Of a stretch of DNA of 27,135 bases, positions 14,636 through 22,535 are shown piece after piece. The stretch is taken from contig DAORND010000035.1 in NCBI GenBank assembly GCA_035440755.1, forward strand, positions 1 to 27,135. The letters are read 5' to 3'. The position numbers were made by a program, and so were the translations under genes. The first letter of the stretch is position 1. The number at the start of each line of letters is the position of its first letter. This DNA is from Aquimonas sp002352135 (GTDB taxonomy: Bacteria; Pseudomonadota; Gammaproteobacteria; Xanthomonadales; Xanthomonadaceae). A model generated the notes under the pieces. The model did not search any database. It was not told where the DNA came from and saw nothing but the letters and a program-made list of their open reading frames with translations.

Positions 14636-15964
14636 ATGCGCACGCCCAGTTTGTTTTCCGCCAATGCAGTGGAACTGCGCCCCTTGGCGGAGCGCATGCG
14701 TCCGCGCCGTCTGGACGAGGTAGTGGGACAGAACCGCCTTCTTGCAGCCGACAGTGCGTTTCGTCGCGCGGTCGAGTCGGGGCGGGTGCATTCGATGATT
14801 CTTTGGGGGCCGCCGGGCTGCGGCAAAACCACGCTGGCTCTGCTGTTGGCGGGTTACGCGAATGCGCGTTTCGAGGCCATCTCCGCAGTGTTGTCCGGCT
14901 TGCCGGAGGTCCGGCGCGTGCTGGCAGAAGCGCAGCATCGATTCGACGCCGGTGAGCGCACGGTGTTGTTCGTGGACGAGGTGCATCGCTTCAACAAGAC
15001 GCAGCAGGATGCGTTCCTGCCGCATATCGAGCGCGGCAGCATCGTGTTTGTCGGCGCGACCACCGAAAACCCGAGTTTCGAGCTCAACTCGGCGCTGCTG
15101 TCGCGCTGCCGCGTGCACGTTCTGGAATCGGTGCCGTCGGAGGCGATGGTTGCGGCCCTGCAGCGCGCCCTGCAGGATGGCGAGCGAGGGCTAGGCGCGC
15201 TGGGTATCCAGATTGAATCTGGATTGCTGCAACAAATTGCGCTGGCAGCGGATGGTGATGTGCGTCGCGCCCTGACACTGCTGGAAATCGCTGCGGAACT
15301 GGCGCAGTCGGATGCGGGACGCGTCACCGAAGCCACGCTGCTGCAGGTCTTGGCGGACCGGACGCGACGTTTCGACAAAGGCGGCGAGCAGTTCTACGAC
15401 CAGATCTCGGCGTTGCACAAATGTGTGCGCAGTTCCAATCCGGATGCAGCACTTTACTGGCTGTGCCGCATGCTGGATGGCGGCTGTGATCCCAGCTATC
15501 TGCTGCGACGCCTGTTGCGCATGAGCATCGAGGACATTGGTCTCGCTGACCCACGCGCGCAGCAGATGGCGTTGGCCGCTTGGGATACCTACGAACGACT
15601 GGGCAGTCCTGAAGGCGAACTGGCGATGGCACAGTTGACCCTGTTCATGGCCAGTGCGGCCAAGAGCAATGCGGGCTACGTTGCGTACAAAGCGGCAGTG
15701 GCGGACGTGAGGCAAGCAGGAACCGATGAGGTGCCCTTGCATCTGCGCAACGCGCCGACCCGACTGATGAAATCGCTCGGCTACGGTGCCGACTACCAGT
15801 ACGACCATGACATCGAAGGCGGTGTGGCGCTGGATCAGCGCGGTTTCCCGGAAGCATTGGGCGAGCGTGTCTACTACCAGCCTGTGCCGCGCGGCATGGA
15901 ACTGCAGATCAAGGAAAAACTCGACGCCTTGCGTGCGGCGCGTGCGCAGGCGAGGGGCGAATGA
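14636..15964 (+). CDS. rarA: Replication-associated recombination AAA+ ATPase RarA (MgsA)
   Basis: A 442-residue clamp-loader-like AAA+ ATPase acting at stalled replication forks; the E. coli protein has 447 residues. PLAERMRPRRLDEVVGQ is the typical N-terminal linker. Walker A is GPPGCGKT at residues 58-65, Walker B is VLFVDE at 110-115 within VDEVHRFNKTQQDAFLP, sensor 1 is GATTENPSFELNSALLSRC, and sensor 2 is GDVRRALTLLE. The C-terminal tetramerisation region includes DQISALHKCVRSSNPDAALYWLCRMLDGG. ATG 14636 is 4 nt after the symporter stop. The stop is part of an ATGA overlap with crcB, so these two are translationally coupled. The family is widely conserved, and its lack of functional link to the symporter suggests only co-transcription. 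Confidence 0.97.
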   Translation: MRTPSLFSANAVELRPLAERMRPRRLDEVVGQNRLLAADSAFRRAVESGRVHSMILWGPPGCGKTTLALLLAGYANARFEAISAVLSGLPEVRRVLAEAQHRFDAGERTVLFVDEVHRFNKTQQDAFLPHIERGSIVFVGATTENPSFELNSALLSRCRVHVLESVPSEAMVAALQRALQDGERGLGALGIQIESGLLQQIALAADGDVRRALTLLEIAAELAQSDAGRVTEATLLQVLADRTRRFDKGGEQFYDQISALHKCVRSSNPDAALYWLCRMLDGGCDPSYLLRRLLRMSIEDIGLADPRAQQMALAAWDTYERLGSPEGELAMAQLTLFMASAAKSNAGYVAYKAAVADVRQAGTDEVPLHLRNAPTRLMKSLGYGADYQYDHDIEGGVALDQRGFPEALGERVYYQPVPRGMELQIKEKLDALRAARAQARGE

Positions 15965-16362
15965 TGGGCGTGTGGAGCCAACTCGGACTGGTCATGCTCG
16001 GCGGTGCGGTCGGTTCAGGTCTACGCTTCTTGCTCGGCGGCTGGTTGCTGCGACAACTGGGAACCGGTTTCCCGTGGGGCACTCTGGGTGTGAACTTGCT
16101 GGGCGCCTTCTGCGCTGGACTTCTGATTGTCTGGTTGCTGCTGCGTCCAGACGAAACACTGTGGCTGCGCGCCTTGTTGATGGTCGGGCTGCTCGGCGGG
16201 CTGACGACGTTTTCCGCGATGATGGTCGACGTACTTCTGCTGTGGCACGAGCAGGCGCGTCTGCCGATAGTCGCGGCCTATCTGGGCAGCAGTTTGCTGG
16301 GTGGATTGCTGGCTGTATGGCTGGGGTGGCGCATGGGGCAGCACTGGTTCGGTGGTAGCTGA
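15961..16362 (+). CDS. crcB: Fluoride efflux channel CrcB (Fluc)
   Basis: A 133-residue, four-helix membrane protein that forms dual-topology dimers exporting fluoride. It carries GGAVGSGLRFLLG near the N-terminus, FPWGTLGVNLLGAFCAGLL with the conserved pore asparagine, and GLLGGLTTFSAMMVD containing the phenylalanine box and the central sodium-binding turn. The start overlaps the rarA stop (ATGA at 15961-15964), with a second ATG immediately after and GAGGGG upstream. No fluoride riboswitch is seen upstream, as expected for a gene buried in an operon. The next gene begins 1 nt after its stop. Confidence 0.96.
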   Translation: MMGVWSQLGLVMLGGAVGSGLRFLLGGWLLRQLGTGFPWGTLGVNLLGAFCAGLLIVWLLLRPDETLWLRALLMVGLLGGLTTFSAMMVDVLLLWHEQARLPIVAAYLGSSLLGGLLAVWLGWRMGQHWFGGS

Positions 16363-16363
16363 A

Positions 16364-19291
16364 ATGACCGCACGACAATGCTTGATGTCGCTCCTGTCCA
16401 CGGTCCTGCTGGTCGGACTGCGGCCATCGGTAGCGGCTGCCGAGGCGGAACGGATCGATTGTTTTGGCCTGGAGAATGGCCTCGCGTTGGATTCGGTTTT
16501 TGACGTGCGAGTTGATCCGGCGGGCTATCCATGGATTGGCGGATACCGGGTGCTGGGACGCTTTGATGGCGAGCAGTTTGATGTGCCAGAACCGCTGGCA
16601 GAGGCATTTGTCTCGCTGAAGGGCAGTCGGGCACCGGTGGTCACTGCCGACGGTGGGCGTTGGTTCGCCAGTTCGGGCGGCGTGTTGCGCTGGCAGGGTC
16701 ACCGTGTCGCTCGGCTTGAATCCCCTGCGTTGTTGGAAGACGTGCCGGTCCTGGCAACAGATGCCAATGCCCTTTGGTTGGCAGGCAGTTCCGGGCTGTA
16801 TCGGCGCACCAACTCCCGAACTGACGCGGATTGGGGCGCTCATGTTCATGCGGGCTATCCGCTGGGGGCGGATCAACGCCTGATGGTGAATGCCCAGCGT
16901 GTGCTCTGGCTGCGTGACCGGGGTCTGATTGAACTGCGTCGCGACCCACATCAGGTCGATGCGATGCTGTCAGCGCGAGTCTGGGATGCGCGTCATGGGC
17001 TGCCGTCAGAGCATCTTGCCAGCCTGCACGAAGAGTCCGATCAGATCTGGTGGATTGGCAGTCATGACGGCATCTGGCGCTTGCGCACCGACAGCGGTCG
17101 TGCCGAGCGCATCGACGGCACCGAGGGTTGGAACGTGCGCGATCTGCATCGCGATGCGCGCGGTCGCTGGTGGGCGGCGACCGCAGGCCTTGGATTGCAG
17201 CGACAAGATGCGGATGGGCGCTGGCATCGCTTTGGCAGTGCGGAAGGTCTGTCGACGAGCACGGTCTACCGAATCGACGAGTCGCCGAGTGGCGAACTAT
17301 GGCTGGCCACGGAAGGCGCAGGCTTGTGTCGCGTGGCAACGCCATCGCTGGCGGTCATTGGTCAAGAGCAGGGCTTGCCTAATGAATTCGTGCATGCGCT
17401 TGCGGTGGCCGAGCAGGGTGTCTGGGTCGGTGGGCTGGGCGGTCTCAGTCGGGTTGGGACGGACCTGCGGGCAAGGCCTTCGGCGGGTGCGGAGCCATTG
17501 GGGCGCGTGATCGTGTTGCAGCCCGACGGTGAAACGTTGTGGCTGGCGACGGATCGCGGTTTGTTCCGACGCGTTGCGGAGCGCATCGAGCGAATGCCGG
17601 TCGAGCTGGAAAGCAACATCTCCAGTTTGACGCTCGATGCGACCGGTCGTCTGTGGATGGGCGGCGATTTCGGGCTGGCCTGGATGGATGCGCAGGGGCT
17701 TGCGCAGCGCGTCGAGACACCTTTTGTTGATATGCAGGATCCACGCGTGCGCAGCGTCGTGGCGGCGCGCTCCGGTGGCGTTTGGGTGGGCATGGACAAC
17801 GGGCAGTTGCTGCACGTCTTGCAGACGGATAGCCAGGTTTCCGTCGTGTGGCAGCGCCAGGTAACGCCCGAGGATGTTCGCCACGTGCATGAAGACGCCG
17901 ACGGCACCTTGTGGGTGCTGAGTCGGGGACTGTATCGCTGGCGTGGCGATGACAGCGCACACTTCGGATTGCAGGAAGGTCTGACTGACGAAAACCTCAG
18001 TGATTGGGCAGAAGATGCGCAAGGCAACATCTGGATCAGCAGCTACGTGGGACTGTTCCGCTTGCGCCGTGATGTGCTGGAAAAAGCGGCGCCCGGTACT
18101 TGGCTGCCGTCGGTGCGGCGTTTCGACCGTCGCGACGGACTGCGTTCGGCGAAGAGCCTGAATCCGGGCCAGCCGAGTCTGCTGATCCATGATGAGGTGC
18201 TGTGGCTGGCGACATCGGCGGGTGTGGCACGGATGGCATTGGATGGCACACAAGTCGATGCACAGCCGATGCGCTTGTACTGGGATCGTCTGCATGCGGA
18301 TGGGCGAGAGTTCCCGTTGCAGGACACTGTACAGTTGCCCGCCGGTGTCCGCGATGTGAGCCTGGATTTCAGTGTGCCGCCCGCCGCAAGCCAGGGAGGG
18401 CTACGCTTCCGTCATCGGGTACTGCCGATCCAGCGCGACTGGTCGGCGCCCAGCATGTCGCGCGAATTGGCCCTGCCGCGTTTGCCACCGCAGCACTATC
18501 GCATCGAAGTGCAGGCGCTGGATGGCAGTACCGAACCGCCGATGGCCAGCCTGAACCTGATCATCCCCGCGCACTGGTGGGAGTCCTGGTGGGGCTTGGC
18601 ACTGATTCTCGGTGTGCTGTTCGCGACGCTTCTGTGGTTGGCCTTGCGCATCATCGGGTGGCGCGTCGCGCGCCTGCAGCAGCGCTCAGATGAACTGAAG
18701 CGCGAAGTCGCCACACGCACACTGGCTTTGGCGAAGGCGAATCAGGATCTGGCTCGACTCGCGCGAACCGATGCCTTGACCGGGGTGCTGAATCGACGCG
18801 GTTTCGAGGAGGCGCTGGCCGCACATTGGCAGCGTTTGGAGCAGGGCCAGATGACGTCCTGCGCTTTGCTGCTGATCGATATCGATCACTTCAAACGCTA
18901 CAACGATTTCTACGGCCATCCGGCGGGCGACGGTGCGCTGGCCGCAGTGGCCCGCGTGCTGGCGCGTCAGCTGGAGACGGAGCAGGTTCTGGCGCGCATT
19001 GGGGGCGAAGAATTCGCTGTGCTGCTGCGTCGGGAAGGTGAGGCCTTGCGTGACGCCGTCTTGCAAATGCGTGCCGCACTGGCGCGACTCGATCTGCCAC
19101 ACCACGGCGTGGCAGAAGATGCGCGCGTCACCTTGAGCGTCGGCGTCTCGCAAATGCACTCACCGCCCGACGAGGATGCGGTCGGCTGGCTGGAGCGCGC
19201 CGACCAGCAGTTGTATCGCGCCAAGCAGGCCGGTCGCGACTGCGCCTGCTTCGATGGTCGCTGTGCATTGGGTGACGCGCCGCAGCGTTGA
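16364..19291 (+). CDS. Periplasmic-propeller sensor diguanylate cyclase (first copy)
   Basis: A 975-residue inner-membrane sensor enzyme expected to make c-di-GMP. Residues 1-28 are a signal peptide or anchor (LMSLLSTVLLVGLRPSVAAA). Residues 35 to about 640 hold repeated Reg_prop blades such as DADGTLWVLSRGLYRW and DAQGNIWISSYVGLFRL, forming a periplasmic sensor propeller, followed by a Y_Y_Y-like domain (about 650-735). A transmembrane helix (about 738-765) and a coiled linker lead to the GGDEF domain from RTDALTGVLNRRGF (801). The active-site loop is GGEEF (880-884) and the metal site LLIDIDHFKRYNDFYGH is intact. The position of the inhibitory RxxD site reads ETEQ, so product inhibition through it is probably absent. 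The start lies 1 nt after the crcB stop. Confidence 0.92.
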   Translation: MTARQCLMSLLSTVLLVGLRPSVAAAEAERIDCFGLENGLALDSVFDVRVDPAGYPWIGGYRVLGRFDGEQFDVPEPLAEAFVSLKGSRAPVVTADGGRWFASSGGVLRWQGHRVARLESPALLEDVPVLATDANALWLAGSSGLYRRTNSRTDADWGAHVHAGYPLGADQRLMVNAQRVLWLRDRGLIELRRDPHQVDAMLSARVWDARHGLPSEHLASLHEESDQIWWIGSHDGIWRLRTDSGRAERIDGTEGWNVRDLHRDARGRWWAATAGLGLQRQDADGRWHRFGSAEGLSTSTVYRIDESPSGELWLATEGAGLCRVATPSLAVIGQEQGLPNEFVHALAVAEQGVWVGGLGGLSRVGTDLRARPSAGAEPLGRVIVLQPDGETLWLATDRGLFRRVAERIERMPVELESNISSLTLDATGRLWMGGDFGLAWMDAQGLAQRVETPFVDMQDPRVRSVVAARSGGVWVGMDNGQLLHVLQTDSQVSVVWQRQVTPEDVRHVHEDADGTLWVLSRGLYRWRGDDSAHFGLQEGLTDENLSDWAEDAQGNIWISSYVGLFRLRRDVLEKAAPGTWLPSVRRFDRRDGLRSAKSLNPGQPSLLIHDEVLWLATSAGVARMALDGTQVDAQPMRLYWDRLHADGREFPLQDTVQLPAGVRDVSLDFSVPPAASQGGLRFRHRVLPIQRDWSAPSMSRELALPRLPPQHYRIEVQALDGSTEPPMASLNLIIPAHWWESWWGLALILGVLFATLLWLALRIIGWRVARLQQRSDELKREVATRTLALAKANQDLARLARTDALTGVLNRRGFEEALAAHWQRLEQGQMTSCALLLIDIDHFKRYNDFYGHPAGDGALAAVARVLARQLETEQVLARIGGEEFAVLLRREGEALRDAVLQMRAALARLDLPHHGVAEDARVTLSVGVSQMHSPPDEDAVGWLERADQQLYRAKQAGRDCACFDGRCALGDAPQR

Positions 19292-19352
19292 GTCCCAGAG
19301 CGGTCGGCGTATGCTCGTGCGTGTGCCGGGGGGCACGTCTTGGGGGCTGAAC

Positions 19353-19913
19353 ATGAAGCGATATTTGCTGGGCGGTCTGCTGGGCGGACTGGTGATGTTT
19401 TTCTGGGGCTTTCTCGCGCATACCGTCTTGCCCTTGGGTGAGATCGGAATGGGCCAGCCGACGGATGAGAAAGCCGTCCTGGATGCCGTGCAGTCCGGTC
19501 TGCCAGCGCAGGAAGGGGTCTATTTCCTGCCTTGGATGGATTCGGCAAAGATGTCCGATGAGGCCGCGATGGCGGAGTACGCCACGCGTACCAAGGCCAG
19601 TCCCTATGCGCTGGTGATCTACCAGCCCATTGGCCGTGATGCGACGGACATGGGCGCGCAACTTGGTGTGCAGTGGGCAGGCGACACGATCGCCGCGATC
19701 CTGTTGGCGTGGTTGATCGCAGCTGTCGGCACCAGCATGGCGCGTGCCGTCACCGTGGCCTCGGTGGCCAGCGTGTTCGGCTGGCTGGGCAGCCTTGGGC
19801 CATTCGTCAACTGGTACCGCTTCCCGCTCGACTTCGCTTTGGCCAATCTGGCCGAACAATGCATTGGATGGGTGCTGGCAGCGCTGGTCATCGGCTGGTG
19901 GATGCGGCGTTGA
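19353..19913 (+). CDS. Hypothetical small membrane protein
   Basis: I do not recognise a named family. The 186-residue product has about four membrane segments: MKRYLLGGLLGGLVMFFWGFLAH at the start, then GDTIAAILLAWLIAAVG, ARAVTVASVASVFGWLGSLGPFV, and NLAEQCIGWVLAALVIGWW at the end. A roughly 90-residue soluble loop lies between helices 1 and 2 (containing VYFLPWMDSAKMSDEAAMAEY). With positive charges at both ends (KR, and WWMRR at the C-terminus), both termini are probably cytoplasmic and the loop periplasmic. GGGGGCTGAAC precedes ATG 19353. It is 61 bp downstream of the sensor cyclase on the same strand, and a strong hairpin follows 10 nt after its stop. Confidence 0.75.
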   Translation: MKRYLLGGLLGGLVMFFWGFLAHTVLPLGEIGMGQPTDEKAVLDAVQSGLPAQEGVYFLPWMDSAKMSDEAAMAEYATRTKASPYALVIYQPIGRDATDMGAQLGVQWAGDTIAAILLAWLIAAVGTSMARAVTVASVASVFGWLGSLGPFVNWYRFPLDFALANLAEQCIGWVLAALVIGWWMRR

Positions 19914-19923
19914 GTTTCTGATG

Positions 19924-19960
19924 GCAATGCAGCAGATGCGGGTCGCGTCTGCTGCATTGC
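19924..19960. repeat. Long perfect inverted repeat (hairpin) after the membrane protein gene
   Basis: GCAATGCAGCAGA at 19924-19936 is repeated exactly in inverted form as TCTGCTGCATTGC at 19948-19960. Three further inner pairs (one T-G wobble) extend the stem to 16 bp with a 5-nt loop. There is no T-run on either side, so it is not a standard intrinsic terminator; it may protect a 3' end or be a protein-binding site. Confidence 0.85.
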
Positions 19961-19992
19961 GGCGCTTGGGACACGACGGCGATAATCGCCGT
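19957..19992 (+). promoter_or_regulatory. Predicted serS promoter with palindrome over the -10 box
   Basis: TTGCGG (19957-19962) and GATAAT (19981-19986) are 18 nt apart, 28 nt before the serS ATG. The -10 box is embedded in a 17-bp palindrome (ACGGCGAT-A-ATCGCCGT, 19976-19992). The -35 box overlaps the right arm of the preceding hairpin. Confidence 0.55.
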
Positions 19993-20014
19993 TTCGTTTG
20001 TCTGGAATGCCCTC

Positions 20015-21295
20015 ATGCTTGATCCCGCCCTGCTTCGTGGCCAGTTGGCCGACACCGCGCAACGCCTGCAGGCGACCCGTGGCTATTCTCTGGATGTGGC
20101 AGCGCTGGAGGCATTGGAAGCCGAGCGCAAGCAGATTCAGACGCGCACGCAGGAATTGCAGAACCTGCGCAATACCCGTTCCAAAGCCATCGGCATGGCC
20201 AAGGCCAAAGGCGAGGACACAGGCGCGCTGATGGCCGAAGTCGCCGCCATGGCCGACGAGCTGAAAGCCAGCGAAGCACGCCTCGATGTGCTGAAGCTCG
20301 ATCTGGAAATGCTGGCGCTGGGCATCCCCAATCTGCCGAATGGCGATGTGCCGCTGGGCAAGGACGAGCATGGCAATGTGGAGCAGCATCGCTGGGGCCA
20401 TCCGCGCAGTTTCGATTTCGCGGTCAAGGACCATGTCGACCTCGGCGCGCGCAAGGGTTGGCTGGATGGCGATACGGCGGCCAAGCTGTCGGGTGCGCGC
20501 TTTACCGTGCTGCGTGGTGAACTGGCGCGTCTGCATCGTGCGCTGGCGCAGTTCATGCTCGATCTGCACACCGTCGAACACGGCTATCTGGAATGCAATG
20601 TGCCGCTGCTGGTGAATGCCGACAGCATGCGTGGCACCGGGCAGTTGCCGAAATTCGAGGAAGACCTGTTCAAGGCGCCGATTGGCGACAGCCCGCGTTA
20701 TCTGATTCCCACCTCGGAAGTGCCGCTGACCAACATCGTTCGCGACAGCATCGTCGAGGATGCGGAATTGCCCTTGCGCATGACCGCGCATTCGATGTGT
20801 TTTCGTGCTGAGGCGGGCAGCTATGGCCGCGACGTGCGCGGCATGATCCGGCAGCACCAATTCGAAAAGGTCGAACTGGTGTCGATTGCGCGTCCGCAGG
20901 AAAGTGATGCCGAGCATCAGCGCATGACGCGTTGTGCCGAAGTGGTGCTGGAGAAGCTCGGTCTGCCCTATCGCCGCATGCTGTTGTGCTCGGGCGACAT
21001 GGGCTTTTCGGCCATCAAGACCTTCGATCTGGAAGTCTGGCTGCCCTCGCAGAACAGCTATCGCGAAATTTCTTCCTGCTCCAACTGTGGTGATTTCCAG
21101 GCGCGTCGCATGCAGGCGCGTTGGCGCAATCCCGAGACCGGCAAGCCCGAACCGGTGCACACCTTGAACGGATCGGGTGTGGCGGTCGGTCGATGTCTGA
21201 TTGCGGTGATGGAGAACTATCAGAATGCCGATGGCTCGATCAGCGTGCCCGAGGTGCTGCAGCCCTACATGGGCGGACAGACGTTGATCGCCTGA
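20015..21295 (+). CDS. serS: Seryl-tRNA synthetase
   Basis: Class II aminoacyl-tRNA synthetase of 426 residues that charges serine onto tRNA-Ser and tRNA-Sec. The N-terminal part is the long antiparallel coiled coil that grips the tRNA variable arm (EALEAERKQIQTRTQELQ through LKASEARLDVLKLDLEML, about residues 27-105). Class II motif 2 is MCFRAEAGSYGRDVRG from residue 261, with RQHQFEKVELV following. Motif 3 is GSGVAVGR at 386-393, preceded by HTLN. TSEVPLTN and EISSCSNCGDFQARRM are further SerRS signatures. The stop codon abuts directly, with zero bases between, the stop of the convergent nagA. Its tRNA substrate gene lies 5.5 kb downstream. Confidence 0.98.
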   Translation: MLDPALLRGQLADTAQRLQATRGYSLDVAALEALEAERKQIQTRTQELQNLRNTRSKAIGMAKAKGEDTGALMAEVAAMADELKASEARLDVLKLDLEMLALGIPNLPNGDVPLGKDEHGNVEQHRWGHPRSFDFAVKDHVDLGARKGWLDGDTAAKLSGARFTVLRGELARLHRALAQFMLDLHTVEHGYLECNVPLLVNADSMRGTGQLPKFEEDLFKAPIGDSPRYLIPTSEVPLTNIVRDSIVEDAELPLRMTAHSMCFRAEAGSYGRDVRGMIRQHQFEKVELVSIARPQESDAEHQRMTRCAEVVLEKLGLPYRRMLLCSGDMGFSAIKTFDLEVWLPSQNSYREISSCSNCGDFQARRMQARWRNPETGKPEPVHTLNGSGVAVGRCLIAVMENYQNADGSISVPEVLQPYMGGQTLIA

Positions 21296-22441
21296 TCAGG
21301 CGTGGTTCTGCATCGCGCCCGCCAACCAGCTCGCCTTGACCTGCAGGTCGGGCGAGAGGCGTAACAGATCGGCACTGGCACCCGGCGCGATGCGTCCCAG
21401 ATCGCTTCGGCCCAGCAGATCGGCAGGCCAGGTCGAGGCCATGCGGAATGCTTCTTCGGGGGCAAGACCGTGTTGCTGGATGCAGCGCTTTACCGCGCTG
21501 ATCATGTCCAGCGCCGATCCGGCCAGCGTGCCGTCATCGGTTTGCAGGCAGCCATTGCGCAGCGTCACCGTCTGCGTCCCCAACGGAAACTGTTGCAAGG
21601 TGCTACCGACCGTCGACATGGCATCCGTAACCAGAACGCAGCGTCCACGCGGTTTGCAGCGCAAGGCCAGGTCGATGCTGGCCGGATGCAGATGATGACC
21701 ATCCACGATCAGGCCGACATAGCTGTCGTCGTCCAGCAAGGCGGCACCAAGCACGCCCGGCGCGCGTCCCTGCCACGGCGGCATCGCATTGAACAGATGC
21801 GTGAATCCGCGCGCACCGGCGCGCAACGCGTTCAGCGTGGTTTCGGTATCGGCGGCAGAGTGCCCGATCATCACCGTCACGTTTTCAGCGGCCAGCCGAG
21901 CGATGTGCTCAAGTGACTGCAATTCGGGCGCAAGGGTCAGCATCAGATGGCCGCAGTTCGACGCACACAGCCAATCGACATCGTCCAAGGTCAATGACCG
22001 GAATTGCGCGGCATCGTGCACACCGCGGCGCAGTGGATTGAGAAACGGGCCTTCCAGGTGCAGACCAAGCACGCCCGACATACCAGCCGCCTGCGCGGCG
22101 CGCACGGCATCCATGGCAGCACGCATTCGCGTGTGATCCGTACTGATCAGCGTGGGCAATAGACGTGTCGTTCCGAAGGGGCGGTGTGCTGCGAGGACGC
22201 GCTGCAGGGTGTCGACCGTCGGCGCGTCATTGAACAACACGCCACCACCGCCGTTGACCTGCACATCGATGAACCCCGGCACCAGCCAGTCGCCTTGCAG
22301 GTCGAGGGTCGGCAGTTGATCGAAGGCTTCCGCGGCTTGGCCAAGCGCGATGATCCGTCCTTGGCGAATGGCGACCGCGTGGTTTTCCGCAACCTCGTTC
22401 GGAAGCAGTACAGTTGCGCGGGTAATCAGCAGGTCATGCAT
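21296..22441 (-). CDS. nagA: N-acetylglucosamine-6-phosphate deacetylase
   Basis: An amidohydrolase of 381 residues (E. coli 382) that converts GlcNAc-6-phosphate to glucosamine-6-phosphate and acetate in amino-sugar catabolism and peptidoglycan recycling. The metal ligands line up with E. coli: Glu130 in HLEGPF (128-133), His194 in GHSAAD and His215 in THLFNAM. The catalytic aspartate is Asp273 in VTDAMSTVGS, and the substrate histidine lies in DGHHLHP (247-252). GFIDVQVNGGGG opens the barrel. ATG 22441 gives the normal N-terminus (MHDLLITRATVLL); longer in-frame starts would run into the divergent regulator. No nagB, transporter or NagC accompanies it here; instead a LysR gene is divergent across 94 bp. 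Confidence 0.95.
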   Translation of the reverse strand: MHDLLITRATVLLPNEVAENHAVAIRQGRIIALGQAAEAFDQLPTLDLQGDWLVPGFIDVQVNGGGGVLFNDAPTVDTLQRVLAAHRPFGTTRLLPTLISTDHTRMRAAMDAVRAAQAAGMSGVLGLHLEGPFLNPLRRGVHDAAQFRSLTLDDVDWLCASNCGHLMLTLAPELQSLEHIARLAAENVTVMIGHSAADTETTLNALRAGARGFTHLFNAMPPWQGRAPGVLGAALLDDDSYVGLIVDGHHLHPASIDLALRCKPRGRCVLVTDAMSTVGSTLQQFPLGTQTVTLRNGCLQTDDGTLAGSALDMISAVKRCIQQHGLAPEEAFRMASTWPADLLGRSDLGRIAPGASADLLRLSPDLQVKASWLAGAMQNHA

Positions 22442-22535
22442 GGCGTTCGGCAAGGGCGCGGCAGGATAGCGACAGTGCAGTATTGCGCAGTAGGCTGTGT
22501 TCTGCAGCGCACACATGGGCTTTGAGGAGGGCGGG

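Noticed and set aside
15900..15960. A fluoride riboswitch ahead of crcB
   Set aside because: The sequence is rarA coding DNA up to the start overlap and does not show the riboswitch core.
19619..21160. A 513-codon open frame on the minus strand
   Set aside because: It covers serS in antisense and also runs across the hairpin and promoter region; the predicted protein is low in structure and rich in His, Gln and Arg, as for shadow frames.
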